A stretch of 64,000 bases of DNA from Plantago major (Eukaryota; Streptophyta; Magnoliopsida; Lamiales; Plantaginaceae), in assembly GCA_026545765.1 (NCBI GenBank), contig CM048841.1, positions 69,500,217 through 69,564,216 of the forward strand, written 5' to 3'. The translations under genes and the position numbers were made by a program. This document shows, piece after piece, positions 21,710 to 33,600 of the stretch (position 1 is its first letter; every line of letters starts with the position of its first letter). The notes under the pieces are model-generated. The model was not told the DNA's origin. It did not search any database and was given only the letters and a program-made list of their open reading frames with translations.

Positions 21710-23344
21710 TGTTAGGAATATCTGTTTAGATTTTGATCAGCAACCTAATGACTTATCTTAGCTCAGAAAGGTGATTAGTACTCTTAGTTCACTTGAACAC
21801 TGTAAAAGAGGAAACTCACTAAGTATGATAGTCTAGCAAATCTTGTATAGGATGTTAGGTCTCGAAATGTAATTTTTATTTTCTTAAGAAGACTAAGAAG
21901 AAGGCATCCGGCAGGAAAAGTTCAACAAATTTTGAAGACTTGAAGATTGCACAAGATTGCTGAAGACAAAGGTTTTTCAGATACCTATGACCAGATATCT
22001 TGAAAATACAAGCGTTTTTAAATAAACAGTGTTACAAGAGATATATGAGAATTAAAAGGTTTCTGAAACGAGGAAAGTGCCCACAGATATCTACACTCAG
22101 ATACCTTGGATAAAGATTATGTTTCCGGGAAACAATATATTCTTAACAAGTGATATCTAGAGCTATGATGATCTCTGAAAAAGGACGTGCAAAGCCTCAG
22201 AAAGCATGCATTGTTCCGTTGGCACTACAGGACAAAGTATAGTACAGTGCATTAAATGTGCGGACAGAAATGTTTGAACAAAAACGGTAGCTTCTGAAAA
22301 AGAAGACAAACCTGCTACAGTACTATACTCAGATATCAATAGTTTGAATTTGATTTAAGCCTAACGGATACTATTCAAACGGCACTCAAATTCATCTATA
22401 AATATCAACACTTAGACTGCTTGAGAACACACACAAAACTTAGACACTGATCACCTCAGATCACTGAACTTATATTGAATACTCTCACAAGCTCTCTCAA
22501 GCATACTACTTACCTTCAAGCTTTCTATTGCGACCAAAGCTCTTGATTCTAAGTAGCACAAAAGTTCTAAGTGTCCTGATCCTTAACGAGCATTGTTATT
22601 TGTGAAAGAGTTGAACTAAGATTTCATATCTGAGTTTCATTCTCTTGAACACTTACCATAGACTTGGGTCAGTAGAGAACAAGATACCATACATTGCAAA
22701 GTGTATTAAGTATACTTGATTCATAGAGCTATCTGAATAACTGATCAAGTTATTAAAGAAGCCCACTTGACAATTTACCTTAACCAACACCTTAAACGGC
22801 GTGGAGTACAGGAAGTACTTAGTTTGGGAAACTAAGGAATAACTCCAAGGTTATTGAGCACAGGAAGTACTTAGTTTGGAAAACTAAGGAACAACTCAAA
22901 AGGTTTCTGAGTACAGGAAGTACTTGGCTGTGAAAGCCAGGGAATAACTCAGGGGGGACACTTGGTTGGGAACCTAGTGTATTTAGGAATCAAGAGAAGA
23001 TATCTGTAAGGTTACCTCATTTATCTGTCTTAGTGGATTCTAGGTCTGAGAAAGGCCGAAGTGGATTAGTTGAAGGATTACACCACCTTCAGATACCACT
23101 ATAAAAAGACTTGTGTTATTTACTTTCTGCAGTTTATTACTTGCTTTACTTATCTTGCAAAGTACTTGCACTCATCTTGCTGAGCACGTGCACTTATCAC
23201 AGAAAAGTCTTCCGCTCTCTGAAATTAAGTATCAGATATCTTCACAGATATCTGAGAAACTGTGTTTATCGACAAAAGTTTTAAAAGACTATTCACCCCC
23301 CCCCCCCCTCCAAGTCTTTTACTTTGCCGTTATCTGGACCAACA
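21710..23344 (+). mobile_element. Solo LTR (1635 bp), Sirevirus-like wording
   Basis: The insert starts TGTTAGGAATATC and ends TCTGGACCAACA, giving TGTT/AACA ends. TCCTC occurs on both sides (21705-21709, 23345-23349), a clean 5-bp duplication. There is no coding sequence, primer site or second LTR. ACTATTCACCCCCCC near 23290 resembles a phrase often seen in Sirevirus-type copia LTRs; that lineage call is tentative. TATAAATA near 22399 could be its promoter. Three tandem stem-loop repeats lie at 22804-22955. Confidence 0.8.
22804..22955 (+). repeat. Three tandem repeats of about 50 bp, each with a small hairpin
   Basis: Units start near 22804, 22856 and 22909, each opening GAGTACAGGAAGTACTT or a close variant. 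Units 1 and 2 carry CTTAGTTT paired with AAACTAAG over a 3-base loop. Unit 3 has CTTGGCT paired with AGCCAGG over a 5-base loop. The changes in unit 3 keep pairing. Confidence 0.9.
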
Positions 23345-23349
23345 TCCTC

Positions 23350-24351
23350 CAATCCTTGGAATTCATTGCTCCTTTTCTTCGTTGTAAGCTTGGGGCATAT
23401 TGCGAAACTACCGCTTGAATAAAGAATGTGTGGCATATATATGGTGGAGTTTCAAAATAATGCTCAATAGGGCTTCAAGAGGGTTAGTGAAAGGTATAAA
23501 AAGTACAAGGCTCAAAGTAAAAGTGAATACCACAAATCATATTCGTGTTGATAACATAAAAAGACTCGTGTGTAATAGTGTTTCCACAAGTATATATGGA
23601 ACTTTCTACTGGTGTCATAAACATACGTAATCATCAAAGTTGTGTGGGTCAAGGTAAGTCAAGAAGCATACATTGTGTAAGAAGTGAAAGCTTATCTAAT
23701 CATACTTTATACTAGATACTCACATCAAGGCATCTCCTCTTCACAAAAAGCAAATAACACATAGACGTAAAGGGTAAAGGAAAGCTTAGAAATCTATGGC
23801 GAAAAGTAAACTGTGAAAGTAAAGTGCGAATAAATAAAAGTACGAATCATATTACAGACCAAGTACCAAATAAATCAAATAAGTATCAAATTCAAATTCC
23901 CCATACCTAGCCAAAACCAAGTAAATAAAGCTAGGAAAGGACAAAAAGGAAAATAAAAAGATAATCCCCTACTTGTTGCTTGTCGATAAAGAGATGCTTT
24001 AGGAAGATGGTCCTTCAGAGGGTGGAGTGAAGAAATCGCCATGGAAGGGATAGTATTGCGATGGATTGACTCCGGGTGGTGGATAGAAGTGTGGCGGAGG
24101 ATAAAAAGGAGAGTACTCATGGCACGGGTTATCCTCGTAGCGTACTTCTATGTAGGAAGTTTGTTGTTACGCGTGGAGGTAATTCACATGAGTATTCCAC
24201 TCGGTTCAAGTCCCATTTCGATGATCTCTTCTTGGCGTCTTATATCCTCTTGTCGTTTTGCTTGATATTTGTTGACAAATGCTTCCAAACGGCTCATATT
24301 GAATGCTCCTTGTGGCGGATTTCCCCCCCTTGCTCTTTCGTAGTTCTCAAC
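23350..24351. other. Non-coding stretch left of the Harbinger remnant
   Basis: No supported gene. The part nearest 24351 is probably the 3' flank of the Harbinger element, but I could not find a terminal inverted repeat. Confidence 0.4.
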
Positions 24352-25593
24352 TTAATTGATCACAAAATCTTCTCGAGCAAACGTATTTGAATCTCGATCG
24401 TTGATGCCTAATTCTTCATCGAATTCTGCTATCACCTCTTCGTAGTTGCGATATATATGCCTCGCATCTTCAACTATCATATTGTGCAAGCAAATGCAAC
24501 AGTTCATGATCCTAGCAAGGTCTTCTCTGTTATGTGCCAATGCTGGATCTTTAATCACTTTGAAGCGTGATTGCAGAATTCTGAATGCGCGTTCAACATC
24601 TTTCATGCACGCCTCTTGCTAGTTTGCAAACTTAGCCTGTTTTGGATTGATTGGACCTTTTATTGACTTCACAAATGTGGCCCACTTTGGATATATGACA
24701 TATTTTAGATAGTACCCCATGTCGTACTGATGGCAATTTACTTCAAAGTTACAAACATGAGCTTCTCCTCTTAGTAATTCATCGAATACCGGTGACCGTG
24801 CAACAACGGTAAGATCATTCAATTTTCCTGAAACACCAAAGAAAGAATGCCAAATCCAGTATCTTGGGCTGCAACCACCTCCAAGAGAAGCGTATCTTTC
24901 TTGTTTTTTTCCTTGGAATTGTCCTTTCCAATCCACCAGACAGTTCTTCCATTCCCAGTGCATACAATCGATACTTCCAAGCATGCCGGAAAAACCTCGC
25001 CTACTGTCCATGTTGAGTTGCCCACGTACATTCTCCACATTGGCCTTCCTCATATATGTCAGACCAAACACCGCAATCACACCATTGCAGAATGCCTGTA
25101 TAGCGTCTTGACAAGTCGTTTTAGTAACTCAAGTGTATTCGCCGACCATGTATGCACATACACAATAGGCATGAGGGTTGATGTGCATTTCTGTTTTTTC
25201 GTAAACCCCATTCTCCCACAAGCATCTGGGTGTTGCACGAAATATGGATCTTGCTCTTCTAGCCCTTCGACTATCCGGGGGGGGGGGGGGGGGGACAGTG
25301 GCTGATGCATTCAAAATCTACGTCAAAACTTTTTCTCTCCCATGTTGGATTTTCAGTAAAATGATCATTCTCGAGTAAACAGCAAAGCCAGCTCGCTTCC
25401 GATCAGTGTATTCATGCGTATACCCCTGCCTTCTTAGTGGGTTTAGTTGTTGGTAGTGGTTGATTATATGAGGAGCGGTTTCAACAAGTAGTTTGGTAGC
25501 ACAACTATAGTAGTCGGGTTGCGAACCAACCACAATCACATCATCGTCAAAACTAGATGACAAGTTGTTAATATAGTGGTTAATGAAAGACAT
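24352..25593 (-). pseudogene. PIF/Harbinger transposase (DDE_Tnp_4, ALP1-like), degenerate
   Basis: Three minus-strand ORFs follow one another. 25318-25593 gives the N-terminus. 25077-25310 has the family block IVEGLEEQDPYFVQHPDACG. 24619-25080 has the catalytic domain (SRRGFSGMLGSIDCMHWEWK, which contributes the first Asp, and FFGVSGKLNDLTVVARSPVF). 24352-24606 has the C-terminal block MKDVERAFRILQSRFKVIKD. A TAG separates the last two, a frameshift lies near 25080, and the stretch normally found before the catalytic domain is shortened. A G18 run interrupts the frame at 25277-25294. The enzyme would cut at TTA/TAA targets and could have mobilised Tourist MITEs. Confidence 0.88.
25277..25294. 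repeat. Poly-G tract of 18 bases
   Basis: An uninterrupted G run lies between the N-terminal and second ORFs of the Harbinger transposase and breaks its frame. Confidence 0.95.
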
Positions 25594-26549
25594 GTTTTGA
25601 GATGTAGTTGGATTAAGGATGAATTGAAATGAGAATTTAGAGGCGTTTTGAGTTTAAGAGAGGAATAAGGAAGAAATTGAAGTGTGGTGAAATGAGTGAA
25701 AATTGGGTTGTATTATAGATCTCGAAAAAAATATAGCGGTTGGTATAATGTTTTATATTTTATTATTATATAAATAATTAATTAAAAATAACTATTGTCT
25801 GTTGGGTTGGGAAATCACTCTCGCCGCCGTGGGAGTGGTCTTAGACTAGTTCAAATGGGTCGTTGGAATGACTATGAATAGTGGCGGATGTGAGCCACGA
25901 CAGGAATGACGACTGAATTTGGAAAAATCATATCCAATGGGCCGTGGTCATGACTACGAATAGTGTTTTTTATATTTTTACATATTTACAATATAATAAA
26001 AGTGTTTAAAAGTTGAAATTAATAAAATTAAATTCATAAATATATATTTTAATTAAGAGTTTAAAAAATAGTAAAATTTAAAATGGTCGAAAGATAGTCA
26101 AGACTCAAGAGTGGTCTCTATTTGTAATAAGGGACAAAAAATATGTAAACCGGTGTAACATTTATATTTTATATTTTATTTATTATGAATAAAAGATAAT
26201 AAGAAACAATAAAAAAAGAAAAGAAAGATGTGGGCCAGCAACATGCTGCCCCAAAAAACATTTAAAAAGGGATGGGTGGGGGAGAATTTTCGTCATCCCA
26301 CGGTGCCGCCACGACGCGCCATGGTAGCGGTCGTGCCCCAAGACGTCTAACTACTTTGTTCCGGCACTTTGCATATTCCGAAATTGGCAAGTTTAACTCT
26401 TCCCCCAAGATAAGTAAAATCGACAAAACACAGTAACAAACTGCATTAGGAGCAGCACAAACCATATACTCCATCCGTTCCATGTCCTTTGTCCATTTTG
26501 ATTCTAAACACATAAAATAAAAAGAGAGTACTATTATACAATTATATAA
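25594..26549. other. AT-rich non-coding stretch with MITE-like fragments
   Basis: No gene. The phrase GCCGCCGTGGGAGTGGTC (about 25823) looks like the end of a Harbinger-type element. A partial repeat (GTCGTTGGAATGACTATG and a variant 80 bases on) lies at 25855-25970. A Stowaway-like phrase (CTCCATCCGTTCC) occurs near 26467. Confidence 0.4.
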
Positions 26550-26960
26550 CTTGAACGTGAAAACACGCTACGCGTGTTATTGTGGCATCTAATCACAAAT
26601 AATATAAAAGGTATATGAAGGTAAGTAATATCATGTTTCTGATATTGTCTTTTTTCGAGTTGAATTAAATTTGAGTTAGTGCGAATTGATCTGTTTCAAT
26701 TTAATTAAAGAAGATAGAGAAGAAATATTGGTTGTTATCATTGTTTTTTCTTTATGAAGAATTGATTTGTTGAGGTTGAATTAAGACTTTGAATTTAACC
26801 GGAGAAGACAGATTGAATTTGTTTAATGATGAATTGATATGTTAGGGTTGATTTAGGGCTTGGAATTAATTGGAGAAGACAAATTGAGTTTTTTTAGTAA
26901 TGAATTGATTTTGTTAAAGTTACGTTAAGGCTTAGAATTAGAATGAGTAAAACATATTGA
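26550..26960 (-). mobile_element. Helitron-like element, family B, copy 1 (3' end at left)
   Basis: On the minus strand a perfect hairpin (ACACGC-GTA-GCGTGT) is followed after about ten bases by CAAG at 26553-26550, where the sister copy at 37454 has CTAG. About 300 bases inward match copies at 37454 and 51410-51900 (words such as GCGAATTGATCTGTTTCAAT). No protein is encoded. The 5' end is not defined. Confidence 0.5.
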
Positions 26961-27049
26961 TTTTTTGTAATACTCCCAAAAACTTCAAACACATTATAGT
27001 CATACATAAAAAAATTCCTACAAATTAGTGAAAAACTTTGTACAAATTA

Positions 27050-27321
27050 AGCTCTGTTATTTTCAACTGAAATTTACTGAACTGAACTGAACTGAATGAG
27101 TTTTCAGTTGAAGAGAACAGAGCCTTTTCAACTGAAAACTCTTTCGATTCGATTCGATTCCATTGATTCGATTCGGTGAAGGGGTCGCTCAGCAACCGAT
27201 CTTAAGTGGAAGGCCATCAGAATCGAATCAATTGTAGTATAAAATATAACTCAAGCGAATCGAATCGAATCAATGGAATCGAATCGAACTTAATGAGTTT
27301 TAAGTTGAAAAGAACAGAGCC
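27050..27321. mobile_element. Tourist-like MITE (272 bp), strong fold-back
   Basis: The ends AGCTCTGTTATTTTCAACT and, inward from the right, GGCTCTGTTCTTTTCAACT are inverted repeats. TTA flanks both sides (27047-27049, 27322-27324), the PIF/Harbinger target. Inside, runs of GATTCGATTC face GAATCGAATC (27146-27180 versus 27254-27290), and a further copy of the terminal repeat sits in the middle (27108-27145). It carries no coding sequence. Confidence 0.8.
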
Positions 27322-27324
27322 TTA

Positions 27325-28435
27325 TTTACACACCCGATCTTTTGTACGAGGAAAATAAGAAAATTTATCCAATTGAGTTATTTTCAACTTTTTTTCTTTC
27401 TTTTTAATACGACTTTTAGTAGATCAATGAAATAAAGAGTATAGTTACAATTTGAACTAACAAAAAATCTACATGTTCAAAAACTCCAAAACAAGTTAAA
27501 CCAAACCAAAAGTCGGACCAAACTTTATAAAAATAATATTATATATCACAAATATTGAAAAATGGCATTTATTCCTCCATATTATCTTCCTCGGACTCTA
27601 TATTATCTTCCTCGGGCTCTATATTGCCTGGAATAGAGCGTCAAATTCTCAATGTTATCTCCTTGCGCACCCTGTTCATCGTTTCTTTCCTTGTCGGGTT
27701 CAATAAATCATTATCCACTCCACCTTGGACATTGATATCATGTTGCAAAACTAGACAAAGACAGTTTATACGACGATTAAAATTCGGTTTTAATCGAGTT
27801 ATCATTCTCATATTGTTTTCCACGCGGTTGGTTTTAAAGTTTGTTATACAATAATAAATAAAAATGTAAAGTGACAGAAAAAAAAGTAGAAAGAATGTGA
27901 AAAAGATGACAAAAATAATATATTTTTTAATTGTGATTATATATACCATCATAATCTTAGGCAACCTTAAGCACCATCACGCTACCATACCTATTTACTT
28001 CCTTATGTTTGTCTTTCTTCTTAGAGAAGGGGTTGTTTTCACCGCTGTTTGTCTGTACAAGAATGAAACCGATGAATATGATGCTCGTATCAAAAGAATG
28101 ATATTGTTAATGCTTGTACACTATACTCACATGAAACTGGAACATAATTTGATAACGAAAAGAAAAAAAAGAAAAGACTACACAAAATTGCCAGCAATTA
28201 CCTGGGTGAATTGGGCGAGGGAGATGTTTAAGATCGATGGAGTGACGATTTCGACAAGACGAAGGAATTGAAAGGTTTGCATAGATGCTTGAGATCGGCG
28301 CCGAATTGGGAGGTTTGTAGAGATGCTTGAAATTGGTTAATTTGAAGAGATGGTTGATAATATTTGCCGTAATTATGATGTTTGATAATTACAAGGTAAA
28401 TTTCATTTGGATGCTTGGACTTGGAGGTAAACCAC
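27325..28435. other. Stretch with unrecognised short ORFs
   Basis: Short ORFs on both strands (for example 27897-28271 plus and 27641-27964 minus) show no family I recognise and overlap each other. I do not call a gene. Confidence 0.4.
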
Positions 28436-28438
28436 ATA

Positions 28439-29335
28439 GGCTGTGTTTACCACTAGATTTTCAGTTCCATGAGCTTTTTTTTACCATTAACTGATAAAAA
28501 GCTCGTTACGTGAACGCGCAGCTTCTTTAACCAGCTAGCTGGAAAAAGAAGTTAGTCAATGTAGCTTTTTTTTAAAGAATGAGCTTCTTATCTTTTTCAT
28601 TCCGAAAATATCCCTAACCTATATTAACCTAAATTAGAATAAAGATAATATCCCTAACCTATACTAACCTATATCTAATATTTAATGTACTCGAGAGTCA
28701 TCTAGATTATATACCCTTTGAAGAACTCCCTGACACTGCTAGTGCTACCAACAACAGAAATTCAAGAGAAACATCTATTGAGATGAATATAATCCGTAAC
28801 AGCATTGCAGCTTTGATATGGGAAAGTGATGATCTAGCTTAGTTACATTTTCTTTTTGTAAACCGGAAGGTCATTAGAATTCTCAACTTATATTTTATAT
28901 TGTTGGATCATTTGTTATACATTTTGTGTACTTTTTTGCAACTAGCATAAGGATTAATGTATCCGCACCTCTTTAAAATGCATACATGTAGTACACATCA
29001 AATACTGATTTTTTTCATTACTAAGTTAAAATGCTCAACGATTATTTCTTTCAACTTCTGATAATTTTGATGATGTTATTAAAGTGGCGATGTAAAGTAC
29101 ATTAAATATATATTATAATTATTGGACAAAATATGATATATTATTATTTAAAAAACTATAGACTAATAATACGATAAGAAAGGTTAAAGACAAGAAAAAT
29201 AAGAGTAATGCCCTTTTATGTCATTTTACAAAATACCAGCTAGCTTTTCAGCTAATTTGCTAAACACCTACATTTAAAACCAGCTAGCTAACCAGCTACC
29301 AGCTAGCTTTCCAGCTAGTTTTGCTAAATAGAGCC
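28439..29335. mobile_element. MITE-like element M, copy 1 (897 bp)
   Basis: The left end GGCTGTGTTTACCACTAG matches, in inverse, the right end GGCTCTATTTAGCAAAACTAG. ATA occurs on both sides (28436-28438, 29336-29338). The right arm is rich in overlapping CCAGCTAGCT words. A second copy (44925-45750) and a remnant (48897-48943) occur further right. The 3-bp duplication suggests a PIF/Harbinger link. Confidence 0.7.
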
Positions 29336-29338
29336 ATA

Positions 29339-29728
29339 GATCCGAAGATTAGATTCGTTCCTTAATTCAAGTAGGGACATTATAGTCACTCCAATTTAAA
29401 ACACTAATGTGTAGGAAAGAAAGTATTTACGACTAATAGGTAGTAAATATTTGGGGTGGTATCAATTTGTAATTCATCCTTTTTGTAATTGAAGTCTAAT
29501 TTACATATATATTACAAATCGATCCAATTTAATTTAAATTTAGTATTCAATTGCACAACTCTAATAGTTGTTCATATAATACACGTGGAGTTGACTTTAT
29601 TACTATACCAGTGGTTAGATTGATTATTTAAGTTATTTTTTTTAACTTTTTTAAAAGTAGCGGAGGATATTAAATTATTGTTTAAGTTACTTTTTTATTT
29701 TATTGAAATTAGTGAGTATAAAAAATTA
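29339..29728. other. AT-rich non-coding stretch
   Basis: No gene. Positions about 29450-29577 match the complement of about 51407-51500, so part of a Helitron family B-like element seems to be present here. Confidence 0.45.
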
Positions 29729-29787
29729 TACTCCCTCCGTCCCGGTTCGTACGACCACTTTAGTTTATTGTTCATTATTAGGGAGAG

Positions 29788-30443
29788 TGTTGAGGGTAAA
29801 AGTCCCCCAACCACTTAATGAATTTCCCTTGCTTTCCTTCACTCTAAGTACCTAGACCACCTTTGAGTAAGAACCACCTTGCTTGTAAGAGTCAAAGAGT
29901 AAGAGCCCGTAAGAACCGTCGTACTGGTAAGAGGCGATGCGTAAGGACCTGCACAAGTAGCTTGGAGGGGGGTTAGGACCGTAGACCCGGTTTGCTAAGT
30001 GTCAAACCGGTACGAGACTTTACTCAAGAGAGACTGATGATCTACTCTGTATAATAGTCGGGAAGGTGAGAGTCTGAGAAGAAGACTTCACTTACTTTGC
30101 ATTATGAGGATATGTGCATATTTATAGGTTTCCCTTGAGAAGGGGAGGACTCACAAGATCGCGCCAAGTGTACGTCCCAGATTGCGCCAACAATGCTCTA
30201 TTAGGCCCATGGCCCAATGTCTTGATAGGCCTATGACCCAATAGGTTGGTTTGGTTAGGACGTCCCGTCTATGACTGTAGTCCGATAGAGCGGTTAGGAC
30301 ATCCCGCTTAGGACAGTAGTCCGATAGAGCAGTTAGGACGTCCCGCTTAGGACAGTAGTCCGATAGAGCGGTTAGGACATCCCGCTTAGGACTGTAGTCC
30401 GATAGAGCAGTTAGGACGTCATGGACATATTTCTGTATCAACA
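29788..30443 (-). repeat. 3' LTR of the LARD
   Basis: It starts TGTTGAGGG and ends GTATCAACA. TATAAATA lies on the minus strand near 30119-30126. A 39-bp tandem repeat (GTTAGGACGTCCCGCTTAGG and so on) fills about 30256-30420 in roughly four copies. Confidence 0.93.
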
Positions 30444-30640
30444 TATGTCCCCATAGTTTTCAAGTATCTTAGTATAAGATAGTTGTGGAACTATAGTGTC
30501 CGGGGAGCTTAGAATGCCTTTGGCGCCTTGGACATATTTCTGTATCAACATATGTCCCCCAAGTTTCCAAGTATCTAAGTAGAAGATAGTGGTGGAACTA
30601 TATAGTATCCGGGGAGCTTCTTTGTGCGATCAATCTTGTG
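30424..30640. repeat. 107-bp tandem duplication across the LTR end and purine tract
   Basis: The sequence from GACATATTTCTGTATCAACA through CCGGGGAGCTT occurs at 30424 and again at 30531, slightly diverged. The unit includes the last 20 bases of the LTR plus the adjoining purine tract. Confidence 0.85.
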
Positions 30641-30643
30641 AGC

Positions 30644-33600
30644 TTTGAAAATTTTCCTTATCCGTGTCCTCTCTTGTCTTTCCCCTATCTCTCTTTCCCC
30701 CCCCCCCCCCCCCCACTTTTCTTACAGTCTGAAACGGGACGTCTCGGACTGTAGGAAAAGAGATATTTGTAGCGAGATAGGGTCAAACGTGAAGGCTTAG
30801 GACTTTGAAAAATTTTGTCCCACGGAGGTGCGGATCCGACGTGCCATGCCGGCTAAAATTTTCCTTGTAGATCTTGTCACTCGGATGTCGGATCCGAATT
30901 TCAATTTTTTTTTCTTCAAAAATGATATGCCGGGCTCAGTTGGCGTTGCACCGGATGTCGTGATGCGGAGTGTGGAAGGGCCTTTGTTTAAGGTTGGGCC
31001 TACCTAACTTGATTTGGCATGTAGTGGTGTACTTCTTCGCCTTCCTATTTAAATGCATTCTTCCATTTGCATAGAGTAAATAATGTCGATATGGGCGATG
31101 AGTGGACCAATCATGCATAGTGGGCTTGCACTCTAGCTGCAGAAACACGTGGGTGAGAGGAAAGGAAGGCAGTAGCTAGTTTAGCCACTTATTATTCTTT
31201 CTTCTTGAATTCTCCTCGCTTTCCAATAGTGTGACTAGTGTTGCTTTATAGTTGCCTTAGCTCCATTTCGAGCTTTCAAGTTTCGAATCTGCTTCTTGTC
31301 TCTATTGAGTCAGATTTGTTTCGTCCACAGCCTTATGCTTTAGTCGGAAGCTCAATTCCATTCTGAGGCGGGTCTCAGTCCGAAGTTGCTACTCGGATTT
31401 CCAAATTCGAGTTGTGTTCCCGTTGCGAGATTTGTTCGGGCTTTGAATCCGCCACACTCTCTTGTTTATGTCCAAGCCCGGTCTCTGTTACCGTCCGAAG
31501 CGGATTGGCTCCGGATCTGTTGAAGTTCGAGATTTCTATTCTCAGTTGCAGTTTCGGTTGCTCCATTGTTTTGTTTGAGTTTTGCTGAGTTCCGAGGCGA
31601 GTCTTAAAATCGCCGCCTCCACTTCCCGAATTGATTGGCTTGACGGAGAGGGAGGTGGGAGCTGAGACTCGAGGTGTAGCAGGAGGTGAGAGGCAGAGAA
31701 GGAGATAAGCTTTCAGCAATTTAACTCCGATCCGGATCTGTTCCGTCCCGAGGTGGGTCTTAGTCCGAGATTGCAACTTGGAGTTCCGAATTCGATTTAT
31801 GTTCCGGTGAAGTAATTTCCGTCGATATGAGGTTGACGGTGGTTCCGTATTGATATTTTCATAGCCATTTGTGCAGTCCAAAGTTATTGTTCTTGTTGTT
31901 CGAGGCGACAATCTTATTTTTACGAAATTGTGCCACCGATTCGGATCTGCCATAGTACCGAAGCAATGCTCTGCTCCTGTTTGCGTCTGTTTAAATCTTT
32001 GATATGTTAGTGACTTCGGGCTCTGTTCTAGTCCAAGCCCGTTGTTCACCATGCTCGAGTTCTGGATCTAGTCATGGTTTCGGATCAACTCGGACTAAAT
32101 TCAACAACCGCCGTGCTCATATTTCGGATTTGCAATTCCTGGTCAAGGGGATATAGTCCGGATTTGCTTTTTCTTGCTCGAGCTTGCGGTCTCACTATTC
32201 ACCCGCTCTCCACATCCCAAAGACTTGAGGCGGAGGCGAGGAGCAGAGGTGAGGGGCGAAAAAAGGGGCAAGCTTGTATATCGACCTTGCTGTCTTCTCC
32301 GACTTGTTTTGTGGAGTTCCGTCCCGATGTTGTTCTCAGTTCCGAGATCCTGATCGATGTTAGTCTGGGTCTGCTGCTCACAGCTCGAGACGACTGTTGT
32401 CTATCTGCTCCTCCGTCTTTTCTAATATCCGGATCTTGATGCTTTTGTACTTGGACTTCGCGGATTTTGTCCGAAGCCAAGATACGGATTCTACTGTTCC
32501 GGTCGTGCTCAATCCGAGCTTCTTCTCTATTTTTAGTTCGGAACTGATGCTTCATCACCTTTAGTTTGAAGCAGCATTTTGTTTGCTCTGAATCTCAGTT
32601 TGACCAGAATGGGCTCTTGTTCGGCTTGCCGCTGCTGTTCGAGGTTCCGTACTGTTCATAGCTTCAGTTCCGGATTCTTTATTTTGTTCGAGTTCAGCTT
32701 TTCTGGGCCATCAAGCTCGAGGCTTGTGCTGTCCGGAGCTCCTCTTCGTTGTTGAACTCCGAAGCCGTGTAGTCCGAGGAACTTTTAGTTGTTGCTAGAA
32801 TTAGTGAGTTTTGATGTAGGAGTCATATTCGAATCTGCTATAGGTCCGAGTTTCCTACAGTAGGCTGTTCAGTCCGAAGCCACTGTCCCGGGTAAACTGT
32901 TCCGAGACGTGTCTAAATTTTGGATCTGTTCTGGCTGCTCAGTCCGGATCTCTTATTTGCTCCATTTCGGCCGTCGCGAGCTTGGTCCAAATCCATTTAC
33001 TCAGTCCAGAGCTGCCTCGGGCTTATTATTGCCGGTCCGGAGTTGAGTTAACTCTTTTGCTTTTTATTCAACACTTGTAATTCTCAAGAGTGTTGTTGTT
33101 GTTGTTTGAAGCGTCTTCATGTTCGATGTTGGAGTTTGTGCTTGCTATTGTTCTTGTCCGAAGCGAGCTGTCCGAACTTGCAGCTTCTTGTCCGAGTCTC
33201 ACAGTCCGAAGCTAATTTTCAGTTCGGATCCCTGTGCTTTAGTTTGGATTTGAGACGTCTAATAGTCCTTTCTGGTTCGAGTCTCGCTCTAAGTTTGCTA
33301 TAGTTCGGACCTCCTTTGTTTGCTACAGTTCGGATATGCTTCTATGGATTGCTACAGTAAGTCCGTAGCTACAGTAACTTTTTTTTTTTTTTGGACTATG
33401 CAGATCTTGTCCGAAGCTAGGATACGGATCCGAGCTTCTTCTCTATTTGTAGTTCGGAACTGTTGCTCTGTCACCTCTAGTCAGAAGCAGCACTTTGCTG
33501 TTTGTGTTGTTCCGAGTTTAGTTAACTATTTTGCTCCGAAGATAACTTTTTGTTCAACACTTGTAATGTTCAAGATTGTTGCTATCCTTTGGATATGTGT

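Noticed and set aside
23113-23418. 101-codon ORF at the end of the solo LTR
   Set aside because: It lies across the LTR border and poly-C run and has no family resemblance apart from a hydrophobic start.
24847-25305. Plus-strand ORF of 152 codons
   Set aside because: It is the complement of the Harbinger transposase and has no family features.
25810-26125. MITE bounded by GAGTGGTCT motifs
   Set aside because: The two motifs are in the same orientation, not inverted, and no target duplication was found.
31375-32052. 225-codon minus-strand ORF in the LARD interior
   Set aside because: No recognisable family, low-complexity composition, and it overlaps repeat words that also occur in other frames; probably chance openness in GC-richer sequence.
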